From positions 434,001 to 498,000 of the forward strand of contig JAJSPD010000021.1 of assembly GCA_021307315.1 (NCBI GenBank): a stretch of 64,000 nucleotides of DNA. The letters run 5' to 3'. The position numbers and the translations under genes are program-made. This document shows positions 10,372 to 21,333 of this stretch, in pieces. This DNA is from Bisporella sp. PMI_857. Lineage: Eukaryota > Ascomycota > Leotiomycetes > Helotiales > Helotiaceae. Within the stretch, counting starts at the first letter, position 1. Every line of letters starts with the position of its first letter. The notes beneath the pieces were generated by a model that saw only the letters and a program-made list of their open reading frames with translations, was not told the DNA's origin and did no database searches.

Positions 10372-11679
10372 ATGTCGTACCGTTTTAAAATAGTGGTATT
10401 TGCGGGCGATAATTGTGGCCCTGAGATGATGAATGAAGCACTGAAGGCTTCAACTCCAAATTCGTTTGGCCCTTTCGTTGCAGAAACATTTGTACGCGCT
10501 CAAGCCTATCATCTTAAGGTCCTTAAAACAGTTGAAAATCATCACCCAGCCATCAAATTTGATTTCGAAGACCACTTATTGGGAGGGGTAAGTCACACAG
10601 CGAATTTTCGCTAAACCAGACCTCTACGTGGTAGTATAATTAATGATTCTTCAGGCCTCTATTGATGCTACAGGTTCGCCTCTTGAAGAAGAAGCCATAA
10701 CTGCGGCAAAGAATGCCGATGCCGTACTCTTGGGAGCCATTGGCGGCCCTGTAAGTTCACTTTGATAAATCCCCAATATCCGTATCGGGTACTCTATGAT
10801 CGATATAGACACACTAGTTGAATGAAAGGCATCTCTAGAAATGGGGCACCGGCATGATACGCCCTCCTTCGGCTTCGCAAAGAGATGGATGCATTTGGAA
10901 ACTTAAGACCTTGCAACTTTGGGCCACGCAAAGAGCCCGGCGAGTCTTTATCATATGCAGAGGACGTGGACCAATACACACGTGAGCAAATCGAGCGGGT
11001 GACAAGGCTGGCTGGTTATTTGGCCATTCAACACAATCCGCCACTGCCAGTCTGGAGCCTCGACAAGGCCAACGTGCTTGCGGCAACGAGTAGACTATGG
11101 AGAAGTGTGGTGAGTCAGACACTCGAGAAGGAGTTTCCAAAGATCAAATTTGGCCACCACCTAATCGATTCGGCCGCCACACTGATGATAAAGCGCCCGA
11201 CGGCCCTAAATGGTGTGGTGTTGACAAGCAACCTTTTTGGAGAAATAGTCTCTGACGAAGCCAGTGTCATCCCGGGCAGTCTCGGTCTCTTGCCCAGGGC
11301 AAGTCTATGCTCGATACCGAGTAGCGACAGCGATGGCAGGGTTAAAGGCATCTATGAGCCGGTCCACGGTAAAGAATGCTCTTCCCAATCAAGGGACTTC
11401 ACATTTAATTACAAACGAACACTGACATCTCCATTAGGCTCAGCACCAGATATTGTCAGTATGAACCTGGTCAACCCCATAGGCACCATTCTTTCGGCAA
11501 CCATGATGCTGAGGTACTCACTCGCGTTGCCTTTGAAAGCTGATACAATTGAGGGGACTGCCCTCGGAGCACTAAACTCTGGTGTGAGGACTGCCAATAT
11601 TGGAGGGACGTCGAGCACGACTCAAATGTCTGATGCCATTATTGGAGAGCTGGAGAAGCTGTTGCAGAGCGGCAAATGA
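10372..11679 (+). pseudogene. 3-isopropylmalate dehydrogenase (leucine pathway) paralogue, core deleted
   Basis: The family oxidises 3-isopropylmalate with NAD in leucine synthesis; cluster-borne copies also serve as resistance or precursor enzymes. Exons: 10372-10587, 10655-10750, 10839-11368 and 11438-11679, with clean GT..AG introns. Typical blocks remain: [72 protein letters not shown] and the C-terminal NPIGTIL and GVRTANIGG. Two lesions: a short deletion with frame change at about 10868 (after MIRPP), and loss of about 38 residues at 10920, fusing RPCNF to FGPRKEP. The second removes the VRELTGGIYFG block with a substrate-binding Arg and the catalytic Tyr. Exon 1 also carries about 23 extra residues after NEALK. 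It cannot be active. Confidence 0.88.
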
Positions 11680-12181
11680 GTTAGATGTGCTGAGTTTGTA
11701 AACATAATGAGAGAATCTGGACTACCCTATCAAATATTCTGTCCCATCTTGAGCGTATCATTCCCTTTAGCCGGCATATTGAAGCTGGGGCATCACTCCC
11801 GCTAGTCAGATTGTACAGAAAGTTCTACGAAGGTAGATCTTGTCATCTGAAATGCAAGCTTGGCACGACCACCATTTTATTAATATTGTGGAACCGCATG
11901 CGTCCAAAACTGGTAATTCTAGTTCTATCTTTGTCCTTTCTCCACTGCTCCACAAATAAATTATTTATCCCCACTCCACCAAATATGTCACTTACTCCAC
12001 ATCGATCAGTTCCACCCCTCACAAAAAACAAACCCCTCTCAGCCCATCGAACATTCATATACCTATTCTACCGTATTCTGAAGTGGCCTATGACTCTTGA
12101 TTTAAAATTGGTACAACAGCTCATCATGCCATCGAACATCAATCCACAGCTAGGAATTTGAAGTCTCACAGTCTGATTTTC
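11680..12181. other. Intergenic between leuB-like relic and P450
   Basis: No recognised gene; probable promoter region of the P450 at 12182. Confidence 0.4.
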
Positions 12182-14145
12182 ATGATATTAACCATGCTGT
12201 CATTCCTCACTACAACCCTATATGCGCGCCATTCAGAATTCTGGCAAAATGCGTCCACATCGTTGATGAGCCTCAGAGTACTGGCTGCGGTGGTCCTAAT
12301 TGCAACTCTCAGACTATGGTACGTCATATACCGGGCAATTACTTCTCCACTGCTTGACGTTCCAAGGCCATTTTTAGCTCGGTTCACGAGGCTATGGAAA
12401 TTGTATACAATCTACCGCGGGAGGTTCGAGAAAGTCAACATAAGTCTGCATCAAAAGTACGGTGAGTCGGCCGGATAGTGTTTCAGTCAATCAGTCCATG
12501 GCACATATTATATATAATACTTACTTTGTTTCTCAGGCCCGGTTGTCCGGATCGCTCCTAATGAGTACAGCCTCGACGACCCCGAGGCCGTAAGTATAAT
12601 CTACGGGATTGGGGGCGACTTTAGAAAGGTAAATAGGCACCCTATTCTACCCTAGTCTGACCTTGGTAAGGTCTTCTTGCTTTCTATAAATCTGGTTATT
12701 ACTATTACCGTCTAACCCCCAAGTTATAGAGTCACTGGTATATTGCAAGTGGTAACCCTGATCCTAATGGCCCGCAAGACCTCTTCTCGATTCGTGACCC
12801 AAAAAATCATGCCAGCATGTGCTGGCTAGTAGCAAGTTTGTACTCGATGTCAAATCTGGTCAAGCTGGAGCCATACGTTGACCACTGCTCTGAGGTATTG
12901 AAACGTAAATTCGAGTAGTTTTCCAGGTCTGGAGTTCCTGTTGATATGGCACACTGGTTACAATGCTATGCATTTGATGTGATTGGAGAGATTGCAGTCA
13001 GTTCGCAGTTGTATACAACACCTACAATACCACTTTATTTCAGGAGGTCATGCTTACGAGTCTTCATCCTAGGTTGCAAAGCCTTTTGGATTCATGGGAA
13101 ACGGCGATGACATTAATGGCATCATGGCATCCGTATCGCAGTATCTCTTTTACGCTGCCCACGTAGGTATCTACTCAGAATGGCACCGCACCGCTTCTTG
13201 GATATCATCATATATATCCTCAGGTAAAGGTCGAGGAGCCATGACAGCTTTTACTAACAATTGCGTCAATGAAAAACTTTCTGAGAAAGAATCTGAACAT
13301 TCGTTGGCGCAATGCAATTTCCTCAACAGTCTTATGGCGCAACACAAGGCAGACCCAGAAAAAATAACTATGATTATGGTGACCGGTACATGCAGAGTTA
13401 ATATCGGTGCGGGTTCTGACACGACTTCGATTAGCCTGAGCTCGGTCATATACAACCTTTGTCGGAATCCAGGAGCCATGCAATCCTTACGGGATAAGAT
13501 CGACGGAAAAGCAGCGGTTGGTGAGATCTCTGATCCTGTGACTTTTCAAGAGGCGCAGAAGATGCCATATTTGCAGGCTGTCATCAAGGAGGCTATACGA
13601 GTACATCCTGCTACAGGACTACCACTCGGCAGAGTAGTCCCTAGGGGGGGAAAGCTTATCGCCGGTCGCATGTTTCCAGAGGACGTAAGCCATACACATC
13701 TTGACCAAAGTTAGTTCTTTGATTCATGATATGAATCATAACAGACGGTTGTGGGAATTAACTCGTGGGTTGCCCATGCCAACAAGGAAGTATTTGGATC
13801 AGATGCCTCATCCTTCCGTCCGGAGCAGTGGCTGGAGGACCCTGAGAGATCAAAAGGGATAGAGAAGTACTTCTTCACGGTATGCCACGTTGCGCTGAGC
13901 CTAGTTTCGTTTCAACTACCATGAGGAATGAGAAATGTTAATATTCGTGTGTTTAGTTTGGCATAGGCTTTCGTACTTGCATTGGAAAGAACATTAGTCT
14001 CTTGGAAATGACCAAAATGGTTCCACAGCTGATCAGAAACTTTGATATTATGCTTGACAACGATGGTTGGCATACAAGGAACTCTTGGTTTGCGAAGCCA
14101 TATGATTTCCAATGTCGGGTAGCTCCAAGATTGAATAAAGGTTGA
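12182..14145 (+). pseudogene. Cytochrome P450 (pisatin-demethylase-like), single nonsense codon
   Basis: Membrane-anchored fungal P450 of the pisatin-demethylase type. Six exons: 12182-12461, 12537-12628, 12730-12996, 13073-13684, 13745-13879 and 13957-14145, adding to 525 codons, the usual family length. N-terminal hydrophobic anchor; GPVVRIAPNEYSLDDPEAV; oxygen-binding I-helix NIGAGSDTTSI; K-helix EAIR; heme loop FGIGFRTCIGK. The only clear break is TAG at 12916-12918 (codon 187), in LKRKFE*FSRSG where the family has Glu. Intron 3 has a weak GTCAGT donor. All catalytic motifs survive, so inactivation is recent or a sequencing matter. The ORF start upstream of the ATG at 12182 would need TTG. 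The substrate is unknown; neighbours suggest a tailoring or detoxifying role. Confidence 0.86.
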
Positions 14146-14935
14146 TTAGTTTTTACGTCAACAGCTAGTTAGGTCTGGAAGCTGTAGATTAGAATTTTGG
14201 ACACCAAGTCGATAGCTAGTACACCCAGTATTCGGTGTGAGATACACACTATGAATATTAGTGTCTTCAGGGATCATAGTGAGATAACGCTCTGCCGTCC
14301 AAATTTACTGTATTTGATCACAGGGTAAGCATAAAAGCTTACGGCCCTACCGAATTCTGACCTATATCTTTCGAATTGGAGCAGATATCTACCAGGTTGG
14401 TCTGTTTCTCTCACCAATTCATTAAGTACGAGTTACCTGCCATTTTGTAGTCTACGACGCCAAGACCATCCATGTTAACCATACTGAGCAATCAGAGAAA
14501 TTAGCTGGAGTTGACCCTTGCTGGCGTGGTGGGAAAAAAAAATCCTTTTGAAAGATTGTGTTATATCGACCTTTGAAATGAAGATTAAAAGTGATGATAA
14601 TAGTACTTCAGATCTATCCAAGGTGACATCACATACATCCTACCGCATCCTCACAAGATGGTTGTTGAAAAGTACTAAAGAACCTGCATAAACCTGATCA
14701 ATAAACGCCAGCTAGTTACCTGATAGACACCTACAATTCTTAGAATAATATGGACACTATAACTAGCGAGGACTTTGAGACTATATATAAGGTATAAGGT
14801 GGTACACGCCACTTTAAAGGAGTAATTCAGCTGATTTAGAATTCTGAATACATAGCCTCTTACCCAAGATCTCTAAGTTTGCAACAAGGACCTTCTAGAT
14901 CAATGTGTCACGCGGGCTAGGCATACCTGCAAAGC
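14146..14935. other. Intergenic between convergent P450 and hydrolase
   Basis: 3' flanks of two converging genes. No coding frame or repeat recognised. Confidence 0.4.
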
Positions 14936-15958
14936 CTATTCATTTATTCCTTCAATACTAGTGAAAGGGAGCTTAGCTGGAAAGAGACTTGCCCGGTGCC
15001 TCGTGTACCATTCTAAATCATGTGCCATAATGATTTCAGTTCGTTGCAGACCTTCGCTGACGCTGTTTGTAAGTTGCCTAATTCTTCTAATAGTCTCCTC
15101 AGCCTTTGGCTTGTCCAAATGTATGCAGTGAGTATATCCTCCATCATCTTCCCAAGTTGCAACAGCTCTTTCTCCGCTGAGTAACCGCGTGTCGTGGCAA
15201 GCATCTCCACCCAGGTAAACCCAGTTTTGAGGTCCAATGCGACACAGGAGATTTATATGTCCCGGCAGATGTCCAGGACTATCAATTATATAAATTGAAC
15301 CGTCACTAAGCAGGTCCATGCCAAAAGGAAATGGACCAATAGGAGCCCACCTAAGGCTAAGGGTATTACCAGTCTTGAGAGCGACGTTCACCGATTGACC
15401 TTCGGAGGCCGTGGGTAGCTCAATAGTGCGGCCGTCTGGTAGTATATCTGGCTGGAAATGTTGGTGGGATGCAATACCCCCAAGGCCGCGCTGAAGGATA
15501 TTTAGTGATCCGCTGCCTAAGACAAAGGTAGCCTGCTTAAAATCTTCCGGATCTCCATGGTGGTCGTAATGGACGTGACTTAATAACACAATATCAATGT
15601 CAGTTGCGGCACTTAATCCTCCCTCGGACAGCTTCACAGCAATACTTGGTCCTAGCGTAAAGGGTTCGCGGTTTTCGAGGTGCTTCTGTTGTTGCAATGT
15701 GTAATCCTGAGACCGCGAACGCAACCCCAGGTCAAACATCAATCGAACTGGTGATTTTTGTTGAGTTTTAACTTCTTTAAATCCCGGATGCGTGATAAGA
15801 AATGCTAGCGAGGGAACGGTTTTCTTTGCTTCTGGCTCGCTAGGATATACAAAGAATTTTTCAGGCAGTGTGATGAAGCCTCCAGCGAGGGCTGAGACGG
15901 ATACATAGTCCTGATCCAAAACTGGCTGAGGGAGGGCCATTTTGCTGGCTCCTATCAT
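14936..15958 (-). CDS. Metallo-beta-lactamase-fold hydrolase
   Basis: Intact 340-residue single-exon enzyme; ATG at 15958, TAA end. The metal-binding motif H-x-H-x-D-H is present in LLSHVHYDHHGD (about residues 126-137), with further ligands expected in SPGHLPGH, GGDACHD and MAHD. Fungal proteins of this architecture include lactonases and thioesterase-like hydrolases of polyketide clusters, and quorum-quenching-type lactonases; the sequence alone does not choose between them. No signal peptide, so cytosolic. It sits between two P450 genes that are broken, and is the one intact enzyme of this sub-block, so it may keep a detoxifying role on its own. Confidence 0.88.
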   Translation of the reverse strand: MIGASKMALPQPVLDQDYVSVSALAGGFITLPEKFFVYPSEPEAKKTVPSLAFLITHPGFKEVKTQQKSPVRLMFDLGLRSRSQDYTLQQQKHLENREPFTLGPSIAVKLSEGGLSAATDIDIVLLSHVHYDHHGDPEDFKQATFVLGSGSLNILQRGLGGIASHQHFQPDILPDGRTIELPTASEGQSVNVALKTGNTLSLRWAPIGPFPFGMDLLSDGSIYIIDSPGHLPGHINLLCRIGPQNWVYLGGDACHDTRLLSGERAVATWEDDGGYTHCIHLDKPKAEETIRRIRQLTNSVSEGLQRTEIIMAHDLEWYTRHRASLFPAKLPFTSIEGINE

Positions 15959-16576
15959 GTCATGAAAATTGGGAATGGTTTGCGAGAAGGAACAGATTGA
16001 TAGGGGCAGGAATCGTATGTTCTTGAAATTATGCTTGCAAGTGTCGATGCTAATATAGCCGTTAAATACCCCACATACAGTACTGACTTATAAGTCTTCG
16101 CAGAACACCAGATCTGTCTTGGCAGTCATATGACGCGCTTCCCACCTAGCCTTTTAGGCTTTTCCGCTTTAGATTCTTATATTGTATCCGACCAGCAAGT
16201 TCGTATGGGGCTGTCTTGACGAATTCTATCTACTTAGTTAATTACCTTTTATCAATAACTTTACAACCACTTATTGATTTGATTTGCAATTCAATAACAA
16301 AAAAGGTCTTTATTGTGTGCATTATTTTAAACTTAGTATTTAATATGCTATCTTTTTTGCTTTAGTTATTGTCGTAACGTTATATACTATTCGTAATCTA
16401 CTTAATAAATTGCTGACGAAAACATTTTGAGCTTTAACTAAAGATTTTTTGGGCCGTTGGTGGCTACTTTTCTTTTTTCCAGCCTTGGCCGAAATACCGC
16501 CGCACATAGGGTACGGGTCAGGCATTTTGCAGTCTGTGGTGAGAGTTCTTTTCTAGTATTCAATGTCTCAAGCGAC
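15959..16576. other. AT-rich spacer between MBL gene and second P450
   Basis: Promoter side of the MBL gene and 3' flank of the P450; the 16250-16440 segment is strongly AT-rich. No gene seen. Confidence 0.35.
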
Positions 16577-18420
16577 TCAGTACCGAACAGTTGTAGCTGC
16601 AGCGCAATCACGCTCGATAAGGGCCGCGTGTGCCGCACTTCGAACTTTGATGTTGACGTCAAATGGTGCTTGTTTTTTTGTCAACTGCGGAATGTTCGTT
16701 GTGTCAAATTGGATGAGCCTGAAATCATGTTAGCGGTTTCCGCAACATAAATGACATGTGGTTTAGAGCAGTATAGTGAAAATAAACCGTTGGAGAGTAT
16801 ATATTGCTCACCTTGTCCTCAGTAAAGTCGAAGCAGTAAAGCAGTCTTGCTGCGGCAATCCAGACGTTCATCTCTCCGACGTTCCAGCCAACACAAACAC
16901 GTCGCCCTAGACTGATTAGCAAAGAGTACTGCCTGTGACACGCTATGATAATTCAGTTGCTGGGACATGGAACCTTACCAGGTCCAAAAGCCCAGTGACC
17001 CTTCAAACTGTTGTTTAAACCATCATTCAGGAAGCGTTCAGGGTAGAACCTCTCCGGCTCAGGATATTCTTTAGGATCGAGGGCAATTGCCCAGACATTC
17101 CAGACAAATACCGTGTCCTTGGGGAATCTATAGCCCTCGAACTCGTCATCTTTGGTCAAGCTAGTTGGAGCGCCAATTTCCGCAATATTCGGCCTCCAAC
17201 GGAAGATTTCTTTGACGGTGGCGGTAATGTACGGTAAACTTTCCTTATCATTCCAGCCTGGGAGGCGTTCAGCATTCGATCCGCAAACAGCATCCAGTTG
17301 CTCTCGTTCTCGGGCAACCCAGTCAGGATATGTAGCAGCGCCAACAATCATTTGTCAATTGACACTCTAGAGGTATCACTTCCGGCCACGATTAAGGTTC
17401 CCAGAACGAACAGCTTCTGTGTCTCGTTAAAATAGTCATTATCACTCAGTTTAAGGAAATCCACCGCGAAACAGTCTCGTTGTCTTCCTTGTTCAAGTCC
17501 TGTCCGTACGGCATCGAGTTGCTTTTTGTATACCTTAATTTAACTTGCCAGATTGGTCATTCCTCTCTTTGTGAAGGCAGGTTCATAGAAGGCCATATTC
17601 TGAGACCGGGCACGAGAATAGAGGAACAGCGACTTACGCTCTTGTGATTTCAAACATCTTCCGTCCTCGCGGGCGCCACCATTGCAACGCCGCGGGAAGT
17701 TGAGCCAAAATTGGGAAACCGTCGACAATATTAGCTCCAGGTTGCTGTTGCTCTAAGAACATCTCCACCGTCTCGAATAAGTCCACCACCTCAGGGCCGT
17801 CAAGCATTGAACGGACACCAAATACCACACTCATGATTATCGAATTCGCGTATCCTTGTCGGGATTGTAGAGATAGTCATATAAAAGATGCTTTGACTCG
17901 AGATCTTGGAAGGGACGGAAGACATCCTTCTGGCGAGTGCTCAGGATTTGATGCATAATCTTTCGTGTGGCTCGCCAGCGATTATTATACGGCATGAGAA
18001 CAATGCGAGACCCTCCCGACATGATGTCCTGGGTCATGGGGAATGGTGGCCGGGAAGAGTAAATTGCAGCTCGTCTTTCCATCAGTTCTGTCACGACCCG
18101 AGACGAGTTAAGGAAGACCCAGGTGCTTCCACCAAATTTTACAGTAAACCTAAGAAGAGAGATATTAGTACGGAGTCTAGGCTTCAGTTCATGGGGTGTG
18201 CAGTTAGAAAATCACACATTTCGCCATATTTCTCTGCTAACGCTTTGGCCCAAGGTCCCTGTTGGGTTGGCGGGACCTGGAGTGCATTTCCAAATATTGG
18301 GACGCCCGGAACTCGAGGCGGAAGTTTGTATTTCGAGCTTCCGCCACTGAAAATCAAACACGATGCCAAGGAGATGGCAAGAAGGCCTGAAATCGATAAG
18401 TACAAAGTCTGCTGGTCCAT
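16577..18420 (-). pseudogene. Second cytochrome P450, multiple lesions
   Basis: Microsomal P450 of a different family from the one at 12.2 kb. ATG at 18420 (MDQQTLYLSISG, hydrophobic anchor, then PPRVPGVPIFGN). An intron (GTGTGA..TTAG) leads to FTVKFGGSTWVFLNSS. Later blocks: SIIMSVVFGVRS, FVLGTLIVAGSDTSRVSI (I-helix region), VKEIFRWRP (ExxR), PERFYPERFLN, and the heme loop FGPG/RRVCVGWN across an intron; the end is KVRSAAHAALIERD. Breaks: deletion plus frame change at about 17838 (NPDKDT joined to YANSI), TAA at about 17540, one base missing near 17351 (before MIVGAATYPDW), and one extra T near 16708. It is clearly dead. No substrate can be named. Confidence 0.87.
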
Positions 18421-20439
18421 TTCTGTAAGAGCTCCGGAATCTAGCTTGTTGGGAGAAATAGTATTTCGGAGATATGCACACAAATAGCATGAGTTGACTA
18501 TTTGAAATATCAAGTACATTAGATCGAGAATCTAAGATGCAATACCGAGCAACAAGGAAATACTTATGGGCCATGACTGTCCCTGTTTGGGTATGGTACA
18601 GTTGTGTGGGGGTATATTACCATATTCAGATTACAGCGCCGAAAACCTCAGGCCGACTTGTTTTTAGTGGACGCTTTTTGACTCTGTAAAAATTAAAACG
18701 CTTATAATTTTATCAACTTTAATCTTATCACTTTAGTTATAGTTGCAAACAAAATAAAATACTAAAGTTATTATTTCACGTAATAAACTGTATGCTTACG
18801 CTTTTATTTGCAGTATAAAGAAGTAAAAGGCCGGGGGAAAAGGCTGATTTTAACATACTTGAATTTCCTTACCAAAAGCTTAACATCTGGAAAACGCTTT
18901 GTTTATAATTGAATGTTCACTGTACAAGTATTATGCCCTTTATATGCTAAAAAAGCAGGCGTATAATAAGTCTAAACTACTAAGAAACTGTAAATGTGTG
19001 TTATAGTATATAGAAATGCGTGGTGTTGGGATAAACAATGATTTATTGGCAAAACAAACGATGTGCACTAGTTACCGCTGACAATTTGGAAACTCAACTT
19101 GAATATAGTAGTAATGATCTGGGGCATTTTTGCACCTATGTAAGTAGGCTCACCGTAATGAGGCATGTGGCAACTACGGTGGGAATAGAACCTTGCAGAT
19201 CTGGAACCAAGGACCCCGAAAGCTGCCTTTACAACTGACGCAATAGGGCTTATGAGATCCGCTCCAGGGAGCGTAGGAGAGCATATATGGGGCACTATGT
19301 ACCACTCTAGACATGGTGATTGAGTCAATCTGAGGACCTTCATATATTCCCTACCCTTCGCCAGACATTTGCACTGTACCCTGTATCTTTCTAACTATGT
19401 ATAAAGCACTTCTAGGCAACTCCTACACCTTATATAGCTGGAAAAGTTTCTTCCAAAACCCCAAGATTTCTTCAAAACTCTTCCAGAATTCGATTTAATT
19501 CGACATTCACTCGATTTTCGAGGAGCCAAACAGCCTTTGCCTGCACTCAGTAGTAAGGGATGTTTGTATAACTTTCGTGCCCAATCTTGCCACTTTAAGC
19601 TGTCGGAAAAGAGTTCAGACTTCTCAGATAATAATCAGGCTGTAGCTTGAATTTCTGGTGACATGAGACTCGCTTGTTTATTTGAGCGACTCGTTCAAGT
19701 TGGGGGCACCAAAGTCTTATTTATATGGAACAACGAAGTTGTGACTTAGCATGTTATGACCCTTTGCCATAATTTCCTTTTCGCAGAAACATTGTCTTTT
19801 AATCTTGCACCCTGGGAAGTGAATTAGTATGCGCACTAAAACATTCCAGACTTGAATGCTTCCATTGGAGCCCGAGGACATACAATCGCCAGATGGGGAT
19901 ATTTTTACAGCATTGCATAAATCTATGCAACTGTGTGCTCTAATGGCGAAGGAAATTATATTTACAACGTACGAATAAGCACGTTACTCCTAAGTTGCAT
20001 GCCATTTGGAATGCACATACACCTGCAGAATTAAGGCTCAGATCTCTATTTGAGTGAGATGAAAAATGCTTATTACAGCTCAAAGCATTCCAAGACATCC
20101 CACTACAGTAGGCCCACAGAGCGCGGGGAAAGATTAAAGGAATAATGCGTGGTAATATAGATATAGATGTAGTATTTCCAATCGAAGAAGTTCGTGTATC
20201 AATATAACGCGCTGTTTTAAGACCCAGAAAAAGCAGATGCAAGCATCTTATTGAAATTGATGCAGTACAACGGGAGCGATGCACAGTTGGGGGATTGGGA
20301 TTGGTGGGCTGATGCATACTTATGTGTATATTAACTCAGAACTGTCTGAGTTACCAACAGTGGTTCATTGATTCATCTAAAAATCGCCTAAGAAGAAGTC
20401 AAAGTGCTATGCAATGCTGAGGCAAATATCTGCCTGCTA
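18421..20439. other. 2-kb gene-free stretch
   Basis: AT-rich, no recognisable gene. Small open frames (for example 19940-20317, minus, 125 codons) show no motif and poor coding character. Confidence 0.35.
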
Positions 20440-21333
20440 CTATTGCAATTTCAAGTCATCCAAAAAGTCACGCGTTGCCTTGATACATGCATCTGCAGCC
20501 TCCACAAATATCTCATGACCAGGAGCCTCAATGGTGACAACCTTGACATTGGGGGCCTGAGATGCTTGCCATTCAATTTCAGCCTTGGGGACGACCGCGC
20601 TACTTGTTGGGGCCAGAATCAGGTATGGACAATCGATGTCTTTGATGACTTGGCGGGAATTCAGTTTCGTAAGGAAGATGACATAGCCCGCTAGACCTTC
20701 ACTTGTTGTTTTGCCGGCTTCCGTCAGAAGCCATTCCGTGTAGGCTGCATCGTGTGTTAGGAGGGTCCGAGGGGTTTTCGATAGAGCTTCGTTCCAGCCT
20801 CGTGTACCAAGATTCATGATTGCTTCTGGCTATGAATTCTCTCCTACAGTGAAAATTTGGATGGCTGATGCAGGCAGATATGATGGCGATGAGCAGGTAA
20901 TAAGCGCAGATACACGATCTGGATTCTTGGCAGCTAGGTAGTGTCCAACCTCACCAGAGGTCGCCTCCCCAAAGAAGATGACCTTCTGGATACCCAGCTG
21001 GTTAAGCATATCCACAATCTCATCCAAGATGACATCGATATCATATCCATAGCCACCTTCGTACAGGTTGTTCTCTTGGTCCGACCAAGGCGAGTGTCTC
21101 TTTGGGAACGATGACTTCCCCTGGCCTCGCGAGACGCGACGGATCACGATATAGTCACGAGCAAAGTGCGGTACCCAGTGGTACCACATCTCGCTCGTCC
21201 TGGCACATCCGTAATTGAACATAATGACCGGTTTCTGCGAGGCTGGAAGCCAAGGGTCCGTAAAATCGTCCAGATGGTAGTGGGAGACTAGCCCATTGGG
21301 GTGAGTGATGAAATAGCCTTGCTTGCGATCCAT
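20440..21333 (-). pseudogene. Alpha/beta hydrolase with amber stop and missing nucleophile
   Basis: Single-exon alpha/beta-hydrolase-fold protein related to 3-oxoadipate enol-lactonase-like enzymes. Start ATG at 21333 (MDRKQGYFITHPNGLVS); an upstream reading would need TTG. Oxyanion region FNYGCARTSEMWYHWVP; nucleophile elbow VIFFGEATSGEVG; C-terminal His motif EAPGHEIFVE. Two oddities. In-frame TAG at 20830-20832 splits the 297-codon frame at GENS*PEAI, where relatives usually have Trp. And the elbow reads G-E-A-T-S-G, whereas the family has G-E-S-T-S-G, so the catalytic Ser appears to be Ala. Even with readthrough it would probably not be a normal hydrolase. Either a decayed gene or, before the stop arose, a non-catalytic variant. 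Confidence 0.84.

Noticed and set aside
19940..20317. 125-codon minus frame
   Set aside because: Low coding character and no homology; in a gene-free stretch.
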